A stretch of 35,766 nucleotides of DNA from Faecalibacterium sp. CAG:74 (lineage in GTDB: Bacteria; Bacillota; Clostridia; Christensenellales; Aristaeellaceae): contig FR899899.1 in NCBI GenBank assembly GCA_000437595.1, positions 7,730 to 43,495 of the forward strand, given 5' to 3'. The notes under the pieces are model-generated. The model was not told the DNA's origin, did not search any database, and worked only from the letters and a program-made list of their open reading frames with translations. Position 1 is the stretch's first letter. The number at the start of each line of letters is the position of its first letter. A program made the translations under genes and the position numbers. Shown piece after piece: positions 23,908-31,606 of this stretch.

Positions 23908-24747
23908 TTAGTAATTCGTTACAAGAACTTCTTTGCCAGTTCTTTGATTCGCATTTCTGTTAATCATCCGCTTCACGTCGAGCGATTGGATACGGTATCC
24001 GGCATATAATTCTCTTACGAGCGGAACATCATTATTTGATAACATAATTTTTGCTCCGATTTTATCCAGCTTTCGATATAAAGCGGCTAATCTTCTATGG
24101 TCTGCTTCTGTAAAACCATCCGTTGTATAGTCTGTGAATGAAGCAGTTACGCTTTGAGGCACATAAGGACTATCAAAATAAACAAAATCCCCTTCAGAAA
24201 CTCCGGCGCAAGCCTGTTCAAAATCAGAACAAGTTATAGAAATATCGAATTTTCGAAGATAATTCGATATTGCCCGCAAATTTTCCGGATCGGCAGACAC
24301 GCCGTTTACCTTATTGTTATAGGGAACGTTGAAAAGTCCCTTACTGTTTACACGATACAGACCATTAAAACAGTGCTTATTGATCCATATCATCAAAGCG
24401 GCACATTCGGCATCTAATTCCTTTGCGGCAATTTTGGTATTATAACATTCCCTAATGACATAATACCTTTCCTTGTCACAAGGAACAGCATCTAATTCTT
24501 TCACTTTTTCCAAGACGGCTTCAACTGCTATCTTTAACTGGATATAAAGGTTAATCAACTGCTCATTTACATCATTCACATATGCTTGCTCTGGCACAAT
24601 TCCCAATAGCACAGCACCACCACCAATAAATGGCTCATAATAATGCTTATATTCTGACGGCATATTGCTTGCAATCTGCCCAAGCAGTTGTGTTTTTCCA
24701 CCCGCCCATTTAAGAACAGGCGTCATTTTATTTACAAGCACCCACAT
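23908..24747 (-). CDS. dpnM: Dam-type DNA adenine methyltransferase DpnM-like, with DSPY motif
   Basis: This D12-class (alpha group) N6-adenine methyltransferase protects GATC sites in the chromosome. The S-adenosylmethionine motif PVLKWAGGKTQLL is at residues ~10-22, followed by YYEPFIGGGAVL. The catalytic motif, normally DPPY, reads Asp192-Ser-Pro-Tyr (VYFDSPYVP), and the sequence codes clearly for AGT serine. The remaining residues around it are conserved, so activity may be kept. The ATG at 24745-24747 has AAAGG five bases upstream; a second in-frame ATG (MTPVLKW) lacks a ribosome site. It is the first gene of the dpnM-dpnA-dpnB operon and is AT-rich like its partners. Confidence 0.92.
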   Translation of the reverse strand: MWVLVNKMTPVLKWAGGKTQLLGQIASNMPSEYKHYYEPFIGGGAVLLGIVPEQAYVNDVNEQLINLYIQLKIAVEAVLEKVKELDAVPCDKERYYVIRECYNTKIAAKELDAECAALMIWINKHCFNGLYRVNSKGLFNVPYNNKVNGVSADPENLRAISNYLRKFDISITCSDFEQACAGVSEGDFVYFDSPYVPQSVTASFTDYTTDGFTEADHRRLAALYRKLDKIGAKIMLSNNDVPLVRELYAGYRIQSLDVKRMINRNANQRTGKEVLVTNY

Positions 24748-24808
24748 TCGACCTTTCTTGTTTGTTCAGCGCAAGCTGTGAGTGACTATATTGCATAGCA
24801 CCTTTGAC

Positions 24809-24837
24809 ATTCTAACATATTGTGCTTCGTTTAGCAA
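24809..24837 (-). promoter_or_regulatory. Promoter of the DpnII-like operon
   Basis: On the minus strand TTGCTA (24832-24837) and TAGAAT (24809-24814) are separated by 17 bases, about 60 bases before dpnM. Confidence 0.6.
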
Positions 24838-24854
24838 CACGAAAATGCACCCGC

Positions 24855-27311
24855 TTACCGCCCCAAATCCCACACGCTTCTGCCCCTAACCTTTTCCGCC
24901 GACCCCTGCACCACGCGCACGACCTTCGTGCCGGGGTTCATGTCGAACGCGTTGTCGTCCAGCAGCAAGTCCGCGTCTTCGGATTCCAGCCAGACCTGCT
25001 TGGCGTAGGCGTGCGACGTGACGACCAGCGTGTCGCCGCGCGTCTCCAACGTCAGGCGCGGGTCAACAAATTCAAAGTGCTTCGGCGCGCAGAAGATGCA
25101 CGTCCCTTCGGACAATGCGACATCATCCACCACGAACGCAAAGCTGACATAATGCCCTGTCAGCGACGCATCCGCACAGTCCACCTTGTCCAGCCACTTC
25201 GCGCTCATCGCGGGGATGGTCAGCGTTTGCTGATTCTGCCGCACGATTGCGCCATCCGGCGTGCGCAGCGCCCACACGACTTCACCCGTCACGTCCCGCA
25301 GCGTCTCGTTGCAGACGTTCAGGCGGAAGCTCTTTTCCAGCGGCGCAGGGTGATATTCGTTGATTTTCGGATTTTGGCTCAGCTCGCCCTCCTCCTCGGC
25401 GGAAATCATCACTGGGGCAAAGAAGCGCTTCGCCGCGTAGTGCAGCGCTTTCCAGCGGCCGTAGTAGTCGATGCTCGCCCACGACGCAACCGGCCAAATG
25501 TCGTTCAGCTGCCAGATAATCGCGCCCATGCAGCGCCCGCGGTTGCGCCGCCAATGCTCCACGCCGTAGCGAATTGCCTCCGCCTGCATCAGCTGGGAGG
25601 CATACAGCAGGTCGTCGAAGCTGTTTGGATAGCGGAACGTCTGCGAGAGGTAGGAGAGAATCTTGCCGTTCGCCGCCTGATTGCGCTGGTGGCGCTCCAT
25701 TACGCGGCTGAAGATATTGCGGTCGTCCGGCAGGGTGAACTGCTTGACCGACTTCAGGCACGGGAAGGACTGAAAGCCGAATTCAGACGCATAGCGGAAG
25801 AAGAACTTGCGGTACTCCGTGAAGGGCTTTTCACCGTGCCAGACGTCCCAATAGTGGTTGTCGCCGCGGTTTTCGTCGTTCGGGGCGTCGAAATTGCCGC
25901 CGGAGGACGGCGACGCGGGCCACCAGTACGTCTGCGGCGCGGTTTCCTTCACAATTGCGGGCAGAATGTACTCGAACATCTTCACATAGTCGGTGATGTG
26001 GTGCGGATACGTCGGCACGAACTCCCACGTCCGATGGTTGATGAGCGCGCTGTTCGCTCCCGCCATGAACATCTCCATCTCGTTGTTGCCGCAAATCAGC
26101 GCCAGCGACGCATGATGGCGCAGGCGCGCGACATTTTGATGCGTCTCCACACGAATGGAACGCTCAAAGTCAGGCGTGAGGTCATAGAAAGCACAGGCAT
26201 ACATCAAATCCTGCCAGACCAGCAAGCCCAGCTCGTCACAGATGTCATAGAACGCGTCATCCGGGTAATACCCGCCGCCCCAGACGCGGATGGCGTTGAA
26301 ATTCGCCGCCTTGCAGTCCTCCAAGAGCCGGCGCGTCCGCTCCGGCGTCACGCGCGCAAGAATGTTGTCCTCCGGAATGTAGTCCGCGCCCATCGCAAAC
26401 ACCTTCATGCCGTTGACGACGTGGCAGAACTCCTCGCCCCATTCGTCCTTTTCGCGGCTGACGGTCATCGTGCGCAGACCAATGCGCCACATGCGCGTAT
26501 CGCCCGTCGCCAGACGAACCGTCACGCGGTACAGCGGCTGTTTGCCCAGCCCGTTCGGCCACCACAGCTGCGGATTTTGGATGGCAATGACCTGCTCTGC
26601 CGCCATCGTTTCGGGGAGGGTCAACACTTCGCCATCCGGCGCGGTGATTTCCGCCGACCACGCGCTTTCGCCCGCAATTTCCGGGCGGATGGTCACGTCC
26701 ACCACGCCGTCATGGTGCGCTTGCAGCATCAGCGCGTTTTCCAGCCGCGCCGTATCCCACGTCCGCAGGAAAATCGGCCGCCAGATGCCCGCGTCCGGCA
26801 GGCGGGGTCCCCAGTCCCAGCCGAACATGCAGTGTGCCTTGCGCAGGTGGCGGAAGCCGGGCGTTGCGTCGGAGGATTCCCAGCCGGGCGCTTCTTCAGC
26901 TTTTTTCGCACAGTAGAGAATGGGGGAATCAAATCGGATTTCCAGCGTGTTTTCGCCTGCGTGCAGCTGCTCCTTCACGTCCCACACCCAGGTGATGTGC
27001 ATGTTGTCCGCGAAGGCGATTTCGCGCCCGTTGAGCGACACATGCGCCAGCGTATCCAGCCCCTCGCAGACCAGCTCCACATGCGCATGTGCCAGCTGTG
27101 CTTCAGTCACGGTGAACGCGCGCTGGTACACATAATCTTTCTTCATGCGCTCGAAGGCATCCAGCTCATTTTCACGCCAGAACGGGTCAGGCATCGTGCC
27201 ATCCGCCGTCAAATCCGCATACACGCTGCCCGGCACATGCGCCGAATGCCACGTTTCGCTGTCTGCTTCGCGCATCCGCCACGCGCCGCCGAGGTTCACT
27301 TGCTCTGTCAT
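24855..27311 (-). CDS. Beta-mannosidase, glycoside hydrolase family 2
   Basis: This enzyme is expected to release mannose from the non-reducing end of beta-mannosides, such as mannan fragments or N-glycan cores. The 818-residue protein has no signal peptide, so it should act in the cytoplasm on imported oligosaccharides. The family 2 plan is visible: an N-terminal sugar-binding domain (VPGSVYADL, VCEGLDTLAHVSLNG), an immunoglobulin-like domain, then a TIM barrel with RVWGGGYYPDD. The acid/base is Glu411 in CGNNEME and the nucleophile is Glu510 in SEFGFQSFP. The WGGGYY and GNNE wording favours beta-mannosidase over beta-galactosidase. The ATG at 27309-27311 follows GGAGGACAAATTCA. The gene has its own consensus promoter and is not linked to transporters here. 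Confidence 0.93.
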   Translation of the reverse strand: MTEQVNLGGAWRMREADSETWHSAHVPGSVYADLTADGTMPDPFWRENELDAFERMKKDYVYQRAFTVTEAQLAHAHVELVCEGLDTLAHVSLNGREIAFADNMHITWVWDVKEQLHAGENTLEIRFDSPILYCAKKAEEAPGWESSDATPGFRHLRKAHCMFGWDWGPRLPDAGIWRPIFLRTWDTARLENALMLQAHHDGVVDVTIRPEIAGESAWSAEITAPDGEVLTLPETMAAEQVIAIQNPQLWWPNGLGKQPLYRVTVRLATGDTRMWRIGLRTMTVSREKDEWGEEFCHVVNGMKVFAMGADYIPEDNILARVTPERTRRLLEDCKAANFNAIRVWGGGYYPDDAFYDICDELGLLVWQDLMYACAFYDLTPDFERSIRVETHQNVARLRHHASLALICGNNEMEMFMAGANSALINHRTWEFVPTYPHHITDYVKMFEYILPAIVKETAPQTYWWPASPSSGGNFDAPNDENRGDNHYWDVWHGEKPFTEYRKFFFRYASEFGFQSFPCLKSVKQFTLPDDRNIFSRVMERHQRNQAANGKILSYLSQTFRYPNSFDDLLYASQLMQAEAIRYGVEHWRRNRGRCMGAIIWQLNDIWPVASWASIDYYGRWKALHYAAKRFFAPVMISAEEEGELSQNPKINEYHPAPLEKSFRLNVCNETLRDVTGEVVWALRTPDGAIVRQNQQTLTIPAMSAKWLDKVDCADASLTGHYVSFAFVVDDVALSEGTCIFCAPKHFEFVDPRLTLETRGDTLVVTSHAYAKQVWLESEDADLLLDDNAFDMNPGTKVVRVVQGSAEKVRGRSVWDLGR

Positions 27312-27343
27312 TGAATTTGTCCTCCGAAGGGCAATTTTGCGTC

Positions 27344-27372
27344 ATTATAGCATGGGGAAGCAGGGCTGTCAA
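27344..27372 (-). promoter_or_regulatory. Consensus promoter of the beta-mannosidase gene
   Basis: On the minus strand TTGACA (27367-27372) and TATAAT (27344-27349) are separated by 17 bases, a perfect sigma-A promoter. It lies just below the terminator of the upstream gene. I saw no clear catabolite or sugar-repressor operator. Confidence 0.88.
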
Positions 27373-27390
27373 TCGGGGGATTGGCGCCGC

Positions 27391-27426
27391 AAAAAAATAT
27401 CCCTTCCCATTGTGCAGGAAGGGATA
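27391..27426 (-). terminator. Terminator of the exported-protein gene
   Basis: TATCCCTTCC (27398-27407) and GGAAGGGATA (27417-27426) form a perfect 10-bp stem with a nine-base loop. On the minus strand it is followed by seven T (27391-27397). Confidence 0.92.
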
Positions 27427-27432
27427 GAGGAA

Positions 27433-28962
27433 TTAGTCCGTAAAGAGATAATCAAAGCAAGGCAGCTTTGTTGTGGCGTCGCCCTGAATCTCATAGCCGC
27501 CGGTACATTGCAGGTACATGCGCACTTGGTCGGCGGGCTGCCACGTCGGCTGAGTCGTTGTGCGGACAACCACTTCGTCGCGCAGGCCGCCGGAGTTGGT
27601 CTTGCGCATGGCAGCGAAGGTGTACCACTCGTCGCCGACCTGATCAACGCGGTCGATGAAAAGCGTGTAGACCATGTAGCGGCCTTCGTAGCCGTCCAGC
27701 AGTCGGGTCAAGGTGGAGTATGCGGGCTTGTCCGCCTGTGCGCGAATGTCCTCCTGCTTGTCGGCTTCGGTCAGGGCGCGGGTTGCCGTGCTGGTGATGC
27801 GGCGCGTTGTGTAGCCCTTCTTCTGGAACGTCAGCACAATGTCATACGTTCCCTCAGCGCTGGTGTCAATCTTGAAGGAGAACTTGCCGGAGTTGTTCGT
27901 CGTGATGGTCTTTTGATAGCGGCCGTCGATGATGCACTGCACCTGCGTCTGCCGCATCGTCGTACCGGAAATGGTGAGGGTGTCGCCGACGATGGCTTCG
28001 GGCAGGTCAGCATCAAGGTTGACAATCAGCAGCGTCTTTTTATAGGTCGTCAGGCTGAACTTGTCCTCCTGCAGCACCTCTTTGCCCGCGTCGGTGATGG
28101 TGTAAGTCATCAACCAGACGCCTTCCTGCGGCAGCTGAATGGTGAAGGAAAACTTGCCGTTCTTGGGAATCTGCGTTTCATAATTGATAGGTTCGCCGCC
28201 GGACAGGCGCATCAGGCAGAGAATGACATACTGCCCGCTCGTGCCCGTGCCGGAGACGGTGAATTTGCCGGAGTTCGTTTCCGTCGGCGGTACTTCGTCA
28301 AACGTGACGCGCTGCACGGCACTGGACGGACGCGGGAAAATTTCGTTGAACTTCAGCGTGTCCAGAATGGCCTGCAGGGCGTTGTTGTCCGCCTTCTTCG
28401 GGCTGCGGCCGTAGACTTGGCACTCCAGATAGATGGAGTAGCCGTTGCGGATGGACTTGCGCCCATAACCCGCGTAGGACACGCCGTTATGGGTGCGCGT
28501 GTACTCCAGCACGAGGAAGCGGGCGTAGTTCTTGCCGTTCTTCCACTGCGCCGAAGAGTAATCGTAGCCCAGATTGCGGTAATAGCCGTTTTTGTCCGAG
28601 GAATGCCCAAGACGGTAGGTAGCGCGCTCGTCGCTGGTGATTTCGTTCACATCCCAGTACTGCATGGCGAAATCATCCTGCACGGCGGACAGCTCGATGC
28701 ACATATCGCCCGCCGCGTCCCACGCCTGAAAGCGCACGCCGCGCGCCGCCCAATCCGCCTGCGCCGCCTCGACGGTCAGTCCCTGCTTCGCCAGCAGATC
28801 CTCGTGGTCAGCAAGGTTCGATGTTGTGACCATCGTGTAGCTGTCGGGGACGGTCAGCGTCGCGGAAAAATCATCGTAGGTAAAATCAGCCGCCAGCGCG
28901 GGGACTGCCATCAGCAGCGCCAGCAGGAGCGTGAAGAGCAGCATCGGAAACAGTTTCCGCAT
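27433..28962 (-). CDS. Exported protein of unknown function with Ig-like repeats
   Basis: I cannot assign a function. The 509-residue protein begins with a clear signal peptide (LFPMLLFTLLLALLMAVPALA, cleavage probably after ALA) and has no lipobox or anchor, so it is secreted. Residues ~25-200 form a mixed domain rich in Tyr and Trp. Residues ~215-300 and ~310-395 look like two beta-sandwich Ig-like repeats; both carry the phrase GKFSF (PKNGKFSFTIQLP, NSGKFSFKIDTS). The last ~90 residues contain WQPADQVRMYLQCTGGYEI, possibly an OB-like or SH3-like fold. The ATG at 28960-28962 is supported by the signal peptide. It has its own promoter and terminator. It may bind a surface ligand or modulate the cell wall, but this is conjecture. 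Confidence 0.8.
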   Translation of the reverse strand: MRKLFPMLLFTLLLALLMAVPALAADFTYDDFSATLTVPDSYTMVTTSNLADHEDLLAKQGLTVEAAQADWAARGVRFQAWDAAGDMCIELSAVQDDFAMQYWDVNEITSDERATYRLGHSSDKNGYYRNLGYDYSSAQWKNGKNYARFLVLEYTRTHNGVSYAGYGRKSIRNGYSIYLECQVYGRSPKKADNNALQAILDTLKFNEIFPRPSSAVQRVTFDEVPPTETNSGKFTVSGTGTSGQYVILCLMRLSGGEPINYETQIPKNGKFSFTIQLPQEGVWLMTYTITDAGKEVLQEDKFSLTTYKKTLLIVNLDADLPEAIVGDTLTISGTTMRQTQVQCIIDGRYQKTITTNNSGKFSFKIDTSAEGTYDIVLTFQKKGYTTRRITSTATRALTEADKQEDIRAQADKPAYSTLTRLLDGYEGRYMVYTLFIDRVDQVGDEWYTFAAMRKTNSGGLRDEVVVRTTTQPTWQPADQVRMYLQCTGGYEIQGDATTKLPCFDYLFTD

Positions 28963-29003
28963 CAGAAATCACCAGCCTTCGTTGGAAATACTCGTTCGGG
29001 TTC

Positions 29004-29032
29004 ATTATACCATACTTTTCAGGCGCACACAA
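29004..29032 (-). promoter_or_regulatory. Promoter of the exported-protein gene
   Basis: On the minus strand TTGTGT (29027-29032) and TATAAT (29004-29009) are separated by 17 bases, about 40 bases before the start codon. Confidence 0.7.
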
Positions 29033-29069
29033 GGCACATTTTGTAACAATGTGGGCGCTCTTGTCCCAT

Positions 29070-29597
29070 TCAGCGCCGCTTTTTCCGCTTGCGCGAGGGC
29101 AGACGGAACAGCACTTTGGCGACGCGGGCGCGAATGGCGGTGCGCTTGAGTGCGCCGACGCTTCGGCTGTCGTTGGAATTATCGCGGTTGTCGCCCATGA
29201 CGAAATACTCATCTGCGCCGAGCGTCCGCGGCGGCATACTCCGGCGGAAGCGGCAGTGCGCCGGGTCGAGGTAGGGCTCAGAAAGCGGTTCGCCGTCAAT
29301 CAGTACGACACCGTCCGCGATTTCAATCGTCTCCCCCGGCAGACCAACCACGCGCTTGACGAACGTCTGCGGCACGAAGCGGAGATTCCGCCAGTACCGC
29401 CCCGGATAGCGGCACAGCACAATGTCCCCGCGGCGGATGTGCCGGTAAAGTAGCGGCGGACGCACCGCCAGCATCACGTCGCGCGGATGCAGGGTGGAGA
29501 GCATACTGCGCCCCTTGACCACCGCCGCGCAGCCGATGAACTGCCGGATGCCCAGCGCCGCCGCAAGGCACACAAAGAACAGCAGCGCGTCGCTCAT
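29070..29597 (-). CDS. lepB: Signal peptidase I
   Basis: This membrane enzyme removes signal peptides from secreted proteins. The 175-residue protein has one N-terminal membrane segment (ALLFFVCLAAALGI) and the Ser-Lys catalytic pair: Ser31 in KGRSMLSTL and Lys81 in FVKRVVGLPGE. The proline usual after SMx is serine here (SMLSTL instead of SMxPTL). The later boxes GDNRDNSNDSRSVG are intact. It overlaps the DUF951 gene by four bases, so the two form an operon. Confidence 0.93.
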   Translation of the reverse strand: MSDALLFFVCLAAALGIRQFIGCAAVVKGRSMLSTLHPRDVMLAVRPPLLYRHIRRGDIVLCRYPGRYWRNLRFVPQTFVKRVVGLPGETIEIADGVVLIDGEPLSEPYLDPAHCRFRRSMPPRTLGADEYFVMGDNRDNSNDSRSVGALKRTAIRARVAKVLFRLPSRKRKKRR

Positions 29598-29800
29598 ACG
29601 GGTTCAGGCCCTTGCGAAATCAGTTTTTTCCGGCGCTTCAGGAACGTCTCACGATCCATCATCACGATGCGCCCGCACCCGCTGCACTTTATCTTGATGT
29701 CCGCACCCGTGCGGATGACTGTCCACTCGTTCGAGCCGCAGGGATGCTGCTTGCGTGTCTGCACAACATCGCCCAAGCGGATTTCCACATTCAAATCCAT
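29594..29800 (-). CDS. DUF951 family small protein
   Basis: This 68-residue cytoplasmic protein belongs to the DUF951 family found widely in Bacillota, often near ychF or parB-type genes. Visible landmarks are GDVVQTRKQHPCGSNEW, the conserved CSGCGR motif around residues 39-44 and MMDRETFLKR. The CxxC pair with Cys21 could bind a metal. The ATG at 29798-29800 follows GGAGG by eight bases; longer readings run into a palindromic element. It is the first gene of a two-gene operon with lepB. Its function is unknown. Confidence 0.88.
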   Translation of the reverse strand: MDLNVEIRLGDVVQTRKQHPCGSNEWTVIRTGADIKIKCSGCGRIVMMDRETFLKRRKKLISQGPEPV

Positions 29801-29814
29801 GCGTTTTTCCTCCA

Positions 29815-29968
29815 ATACGATTTTGGGATTCGCCTGCGCCATCTGCTTGCGCCTTTTTGATTCTGGCGTTCGCTCATTCCATTTAGCGTAGCGCTGCATT
29901 TCATTCGCGTTAGCCAGAATGCAAAAATTCGCGGCGCATCTTGGCGCATTCTCATCCGAAAATCGTAT
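29815..29968. repeat. Small palindromic element, copy 3 (154 bp, MITE-like)
   Basis: The termini ATACGATTTTGGGAT (29815-29829) and ATCCGAAAATCGTAT (29954-29968) are inverted repeats matching at 14 of 15 positions. Much of the interior also pairs across the centre, including TTCTGGC/GCCAGAA and the middle ATTTAGCG-AGCGCT block, so the whole element is one long imperfect hairpin. The left arm contains the phrase CCTGCGCCATCTGC shared with copies 1 and 2. It ends one base before the DUF951 ribosome site and fills most of that operon's leader. No reading frame in it is convincing. Confidence 0.75.
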
Positions 29969-29986
29969 AATTGATTTCCGGCTTCC

Positions 29987-30015
29987 ATTATAACCGCTTT
30001 TTCCGCGCCGCGCAA
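29987..30015 (-). promoter_or_regulatory. Promoter of the DUF951-lepB operon
   Basis: On the minus strand TTGCGC (30010-30015) and TATAAT (29987-29992) are separated by 17 bases. The transcript would pass through the whole palindromic element before reaching DUF951. Confidence 0.65.
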
Positions 30016-30022
30016 CCGTGAT

Positions 30023-30051
30023 TTGCATTTCCGGCGCAATCGGCGTATAAT
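30023..30051 (+). promoter_or_regulatory. Promoter of the glutamate racemase gene
   Basis: TTGCAT (30023-30028) and TATAAT (30046-30051) are separated by 17 bases. It is back-to-back with the DUF951 promoter. Confidence 0.75.
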
Positions 30052-30081
30052 AAAAAAGAAGCAAAACAGGGAGGACAAAGG

Positions 30082-30852
30082 ATGATGGGCAATCAGAACC
30101 CCGTCGGCGTGTTTGACAGCGGCGTCGGCGGCATCGGCACCCTCAGCGCCCTGCGCCGGGAACTGCCGCAGGAGGATTTTCTGTATTTCGGCGACACGCT
30201 GCACGCCCCCTACGGCACGAAGCCGCGCGAAGAGGTGATGGCATGTGTCACGCGCGTGATGACACATCTGCTCGCGAATCACGTCAAGGCGGTGGTGATT
30301 GCCTGTAACACCGCGACCGCTGTCGCCGCGAAGGAACTGCGGGAGACGTATGACCTGCCGATACTGGGCATGGAACCCGCGCTTAAGCCTGCCCACGCCC
30401 TGCGCCACGGCGGAAGCATCCTGGTGCTGGCCACGCCGATGACGCTGCGCTTGGAGAAGTTTCAGCAGCTTTATGCGCGCTACGGCGAAGGGGCGATACC
30501 GCTGCCCTGCCCCGGTCTGATGGAACTGGTGGAGCAGGAAGCCAACGAGCAGGCGCGGCGCTATCTGCTGGAACTGCTGCACCCGTATGATTTGCGCACG
30601 GTGGATGCGGTGGTGCTTGGCTGCACGCACTATGTGTTCCTGCGCCCCCTGCTGCGGGAGATTCTGCCGGAAAATGTGCAGGTGCTGGACGGCAACGAGG
30701 GTACGGCGCGCCAGCTGCGGCGGGTACTGACGGAGAATGACCTGCTCTGCGCGCGGGAAACGCCGGGGAAAATCACCCTGGAAACCAGCGGCGCCCCGGA
30801 AACGGTGCTGCCGGTGATGCAGCGGCTGCTGGTGCGGGCGGACACACTGTAA
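30082..30852 (+). CDS. murI: Glutamate racemase
   Basis: This enzyme interconverts L- and D-glutamate and so supplies D-glutamate for peptidoglycan. The 256-residue protein has the N-terminal FDSGVGGIGTL with Asp12-Ser13 and DTLHAPYGTK. The two catalytic cysteines are Cys75 in ACNTATA and Cys181 in GCTHY, each in its normal context. The ATG at 30082 follows GGGAGG by about seven bases; the ATG one codon later is also possible. The gene stands alone with its own promoter; I saw no clear terminator after it. Confidence 0.96.
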   Translation: MMGNQNPVGVFDSGVGGIGTLSALRRELPQEDFLYFGDTLHAPYGTKPREEVMACVTRVMTHLLANHVKAVVIACNTATAVAAKELRETYDLPILGMEPALKPAHALRHGGSILVLATPMTLRLEKFQQLYARYGEGAIPLPCPGLMELVEQEANEQARRYLLELLHPYDLRTVDAVVLGCTHYVFLRPLLREILPENVQVLDGNEGTARQLRRVLTENDLLCARETPGKITLETSGAPETVLPVMQRLLVRADTL

Positions 30853-30894
30853 TTCATAATTTGGCTACAAACTGTTTACAGAATGTTTTCAATG

Positions 30895-30927
30895 TTTGAC
30901 CTTCTTGCCTATTGACTTTCTTTGACC
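30895..30927 (-). promoter_or_regulatory. CtsR-type operator at the hsp20 promoter
   Basis: Read on the minus strand, GGTCAAA-GAA-AGTCAAT (30911-30927) matches the CtsR direct-repeat consensus RGTCAAA-N3-RGTCAAA at 13 of 14 heptad positions. A third heptad GGTCAAA lies at 30895-30901. The operator covers the -35 box of the hsp20 promoter, as expected for repression by CtsR. Confidence 0.7.
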
Positions 30928-30940
30928 TTTGTAGTACAAT
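30912..30940 (+). promoter_or_regulatory. Promoter of the small heat-shock protein gene
   Basis: TTGACT (30912-30917) and TACAAT (30935-30940) are separated by 17 bases. The leader before the ATG at 31069 is about 120 bases. It holds small hairpins such as CGGTTC/GAACCG at 30948-30967, but no clear RNA thermometer that pairs with the AAGGAGG ribosome site. Confidence 0.75.
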
Positions 30941-31068
30941 ACAATCACGGTTCAGGAAAGAGAACCGCGAAGGGAAATCGCCCCGGACGAATGACCGCCC
31001 GAAGCAGATGCCCCGGATTGATTGTTATTGTAACCGCCAGCGAACGCTGACGCAAGGAGGTCTGTTTT

Positions 31069-31554
31069 ATGTTCAATGTGATTCCGTTCCGTGCTGCCCG
31101 CAACCTGATGAATACCTCTATGGATGATATGCTTAGCGACCGCTTCTTCCGCAACTTCTTCGACATGAGCGATATGGTCGGCACTGCCGGCTTCCGCGTC
31201 GATGTGAAGGAACAGCCCGATGCCTATGTGCTGGAGGCTGAACTGCCGGGCGTAAAGCAGGATGACATTACCCTGACCGCCGAGGACGGCGTGCTGACCA
31301 TCGCCGCCGACATCAACAGCGAAAAGAAGGATAACCGCGAAGGCTACCTGTACTCCGAACGCCGCACGGGTCATGTGGAGCGCCGCTTCTCGCTGGAAGG
31401 CGTGCGCGAAGATGACATTACCGCGAAGTGCGAGCACGGCATCCTGACCGTGACTCTGCCGAAGATGCAGGCGGAAGCACCGAAGGCAGCGCGCAAGATT
31501 GCCATTGCGTCGGGCGAGGAAAAGACCGATGCGCCGGTGGAAGAAAACAAGTAA
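31069..31554 (+). CDS. Small heat-shock protein, Hsp20/alpha-crystallin family
   Basis: This ATP-independent chaperone holds unfolding proteins during stress. The 161-residue protein has a variable N-terminal arm, then an alpha-crystallin domain (~40-140) starting at GFRVDVKEQPDAYVLEAELPG. The dimerisation loop follows in YLYSERRTGHVERRFSL, then GILTVTLPK. A short Lys/Glu-rich tail with no clear IxI motif closes it. The ATG follows AAGGAGG by about eight bases. Control by CtsR is indicated by the upstream direct repeats, and a strong terminator follows the gene. Confidence 0.95.
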   Translation: MFNVIPFRAARNLMNTSMDDMLSDRFFRNFFDMSDMVGTAGFRVDVKEQPDAYVLEAELPGVKQDDITLTAEDGVLTIAADINSEKKDNREGYLYSERRTGHVERRFSLEGVREDDITAKCEHGILTVTLPKMQAEAPKAARKIAIASGEEKTDAPVEENK

Positions 31555-31569
31555 ACATCTAAACCAAAA

Positions 31570-31601
31570 CGGGACTGCCCTTATCGGCAATCCCGTTTTT
31601 T
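31570..31601 (+). terminator. Terminator of hsp20
   Basis: CGGGACTGCC (31570-31579) pairs with GGCAATCCCG (31586-31595), with one mismatch, followed by TTTTTT. Confidence 0.9.
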
Positions 31602-31606
31602 GTCGT

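Noticed and set aside
24822..27314. An 830-codon open frame opposite the beta-mannosidase
   Set aside because: It is an antisense shadow of the GH2 gene, with low-complexity Arg/His-rich composition. The opposite strand has both catalytic glutamates.
27145..29046. A 633-codon plus-strand frame opposite the exported protein gene
   Set aside because: Shadow frame; the minus strand has a signal peptide, promoter and terminator.
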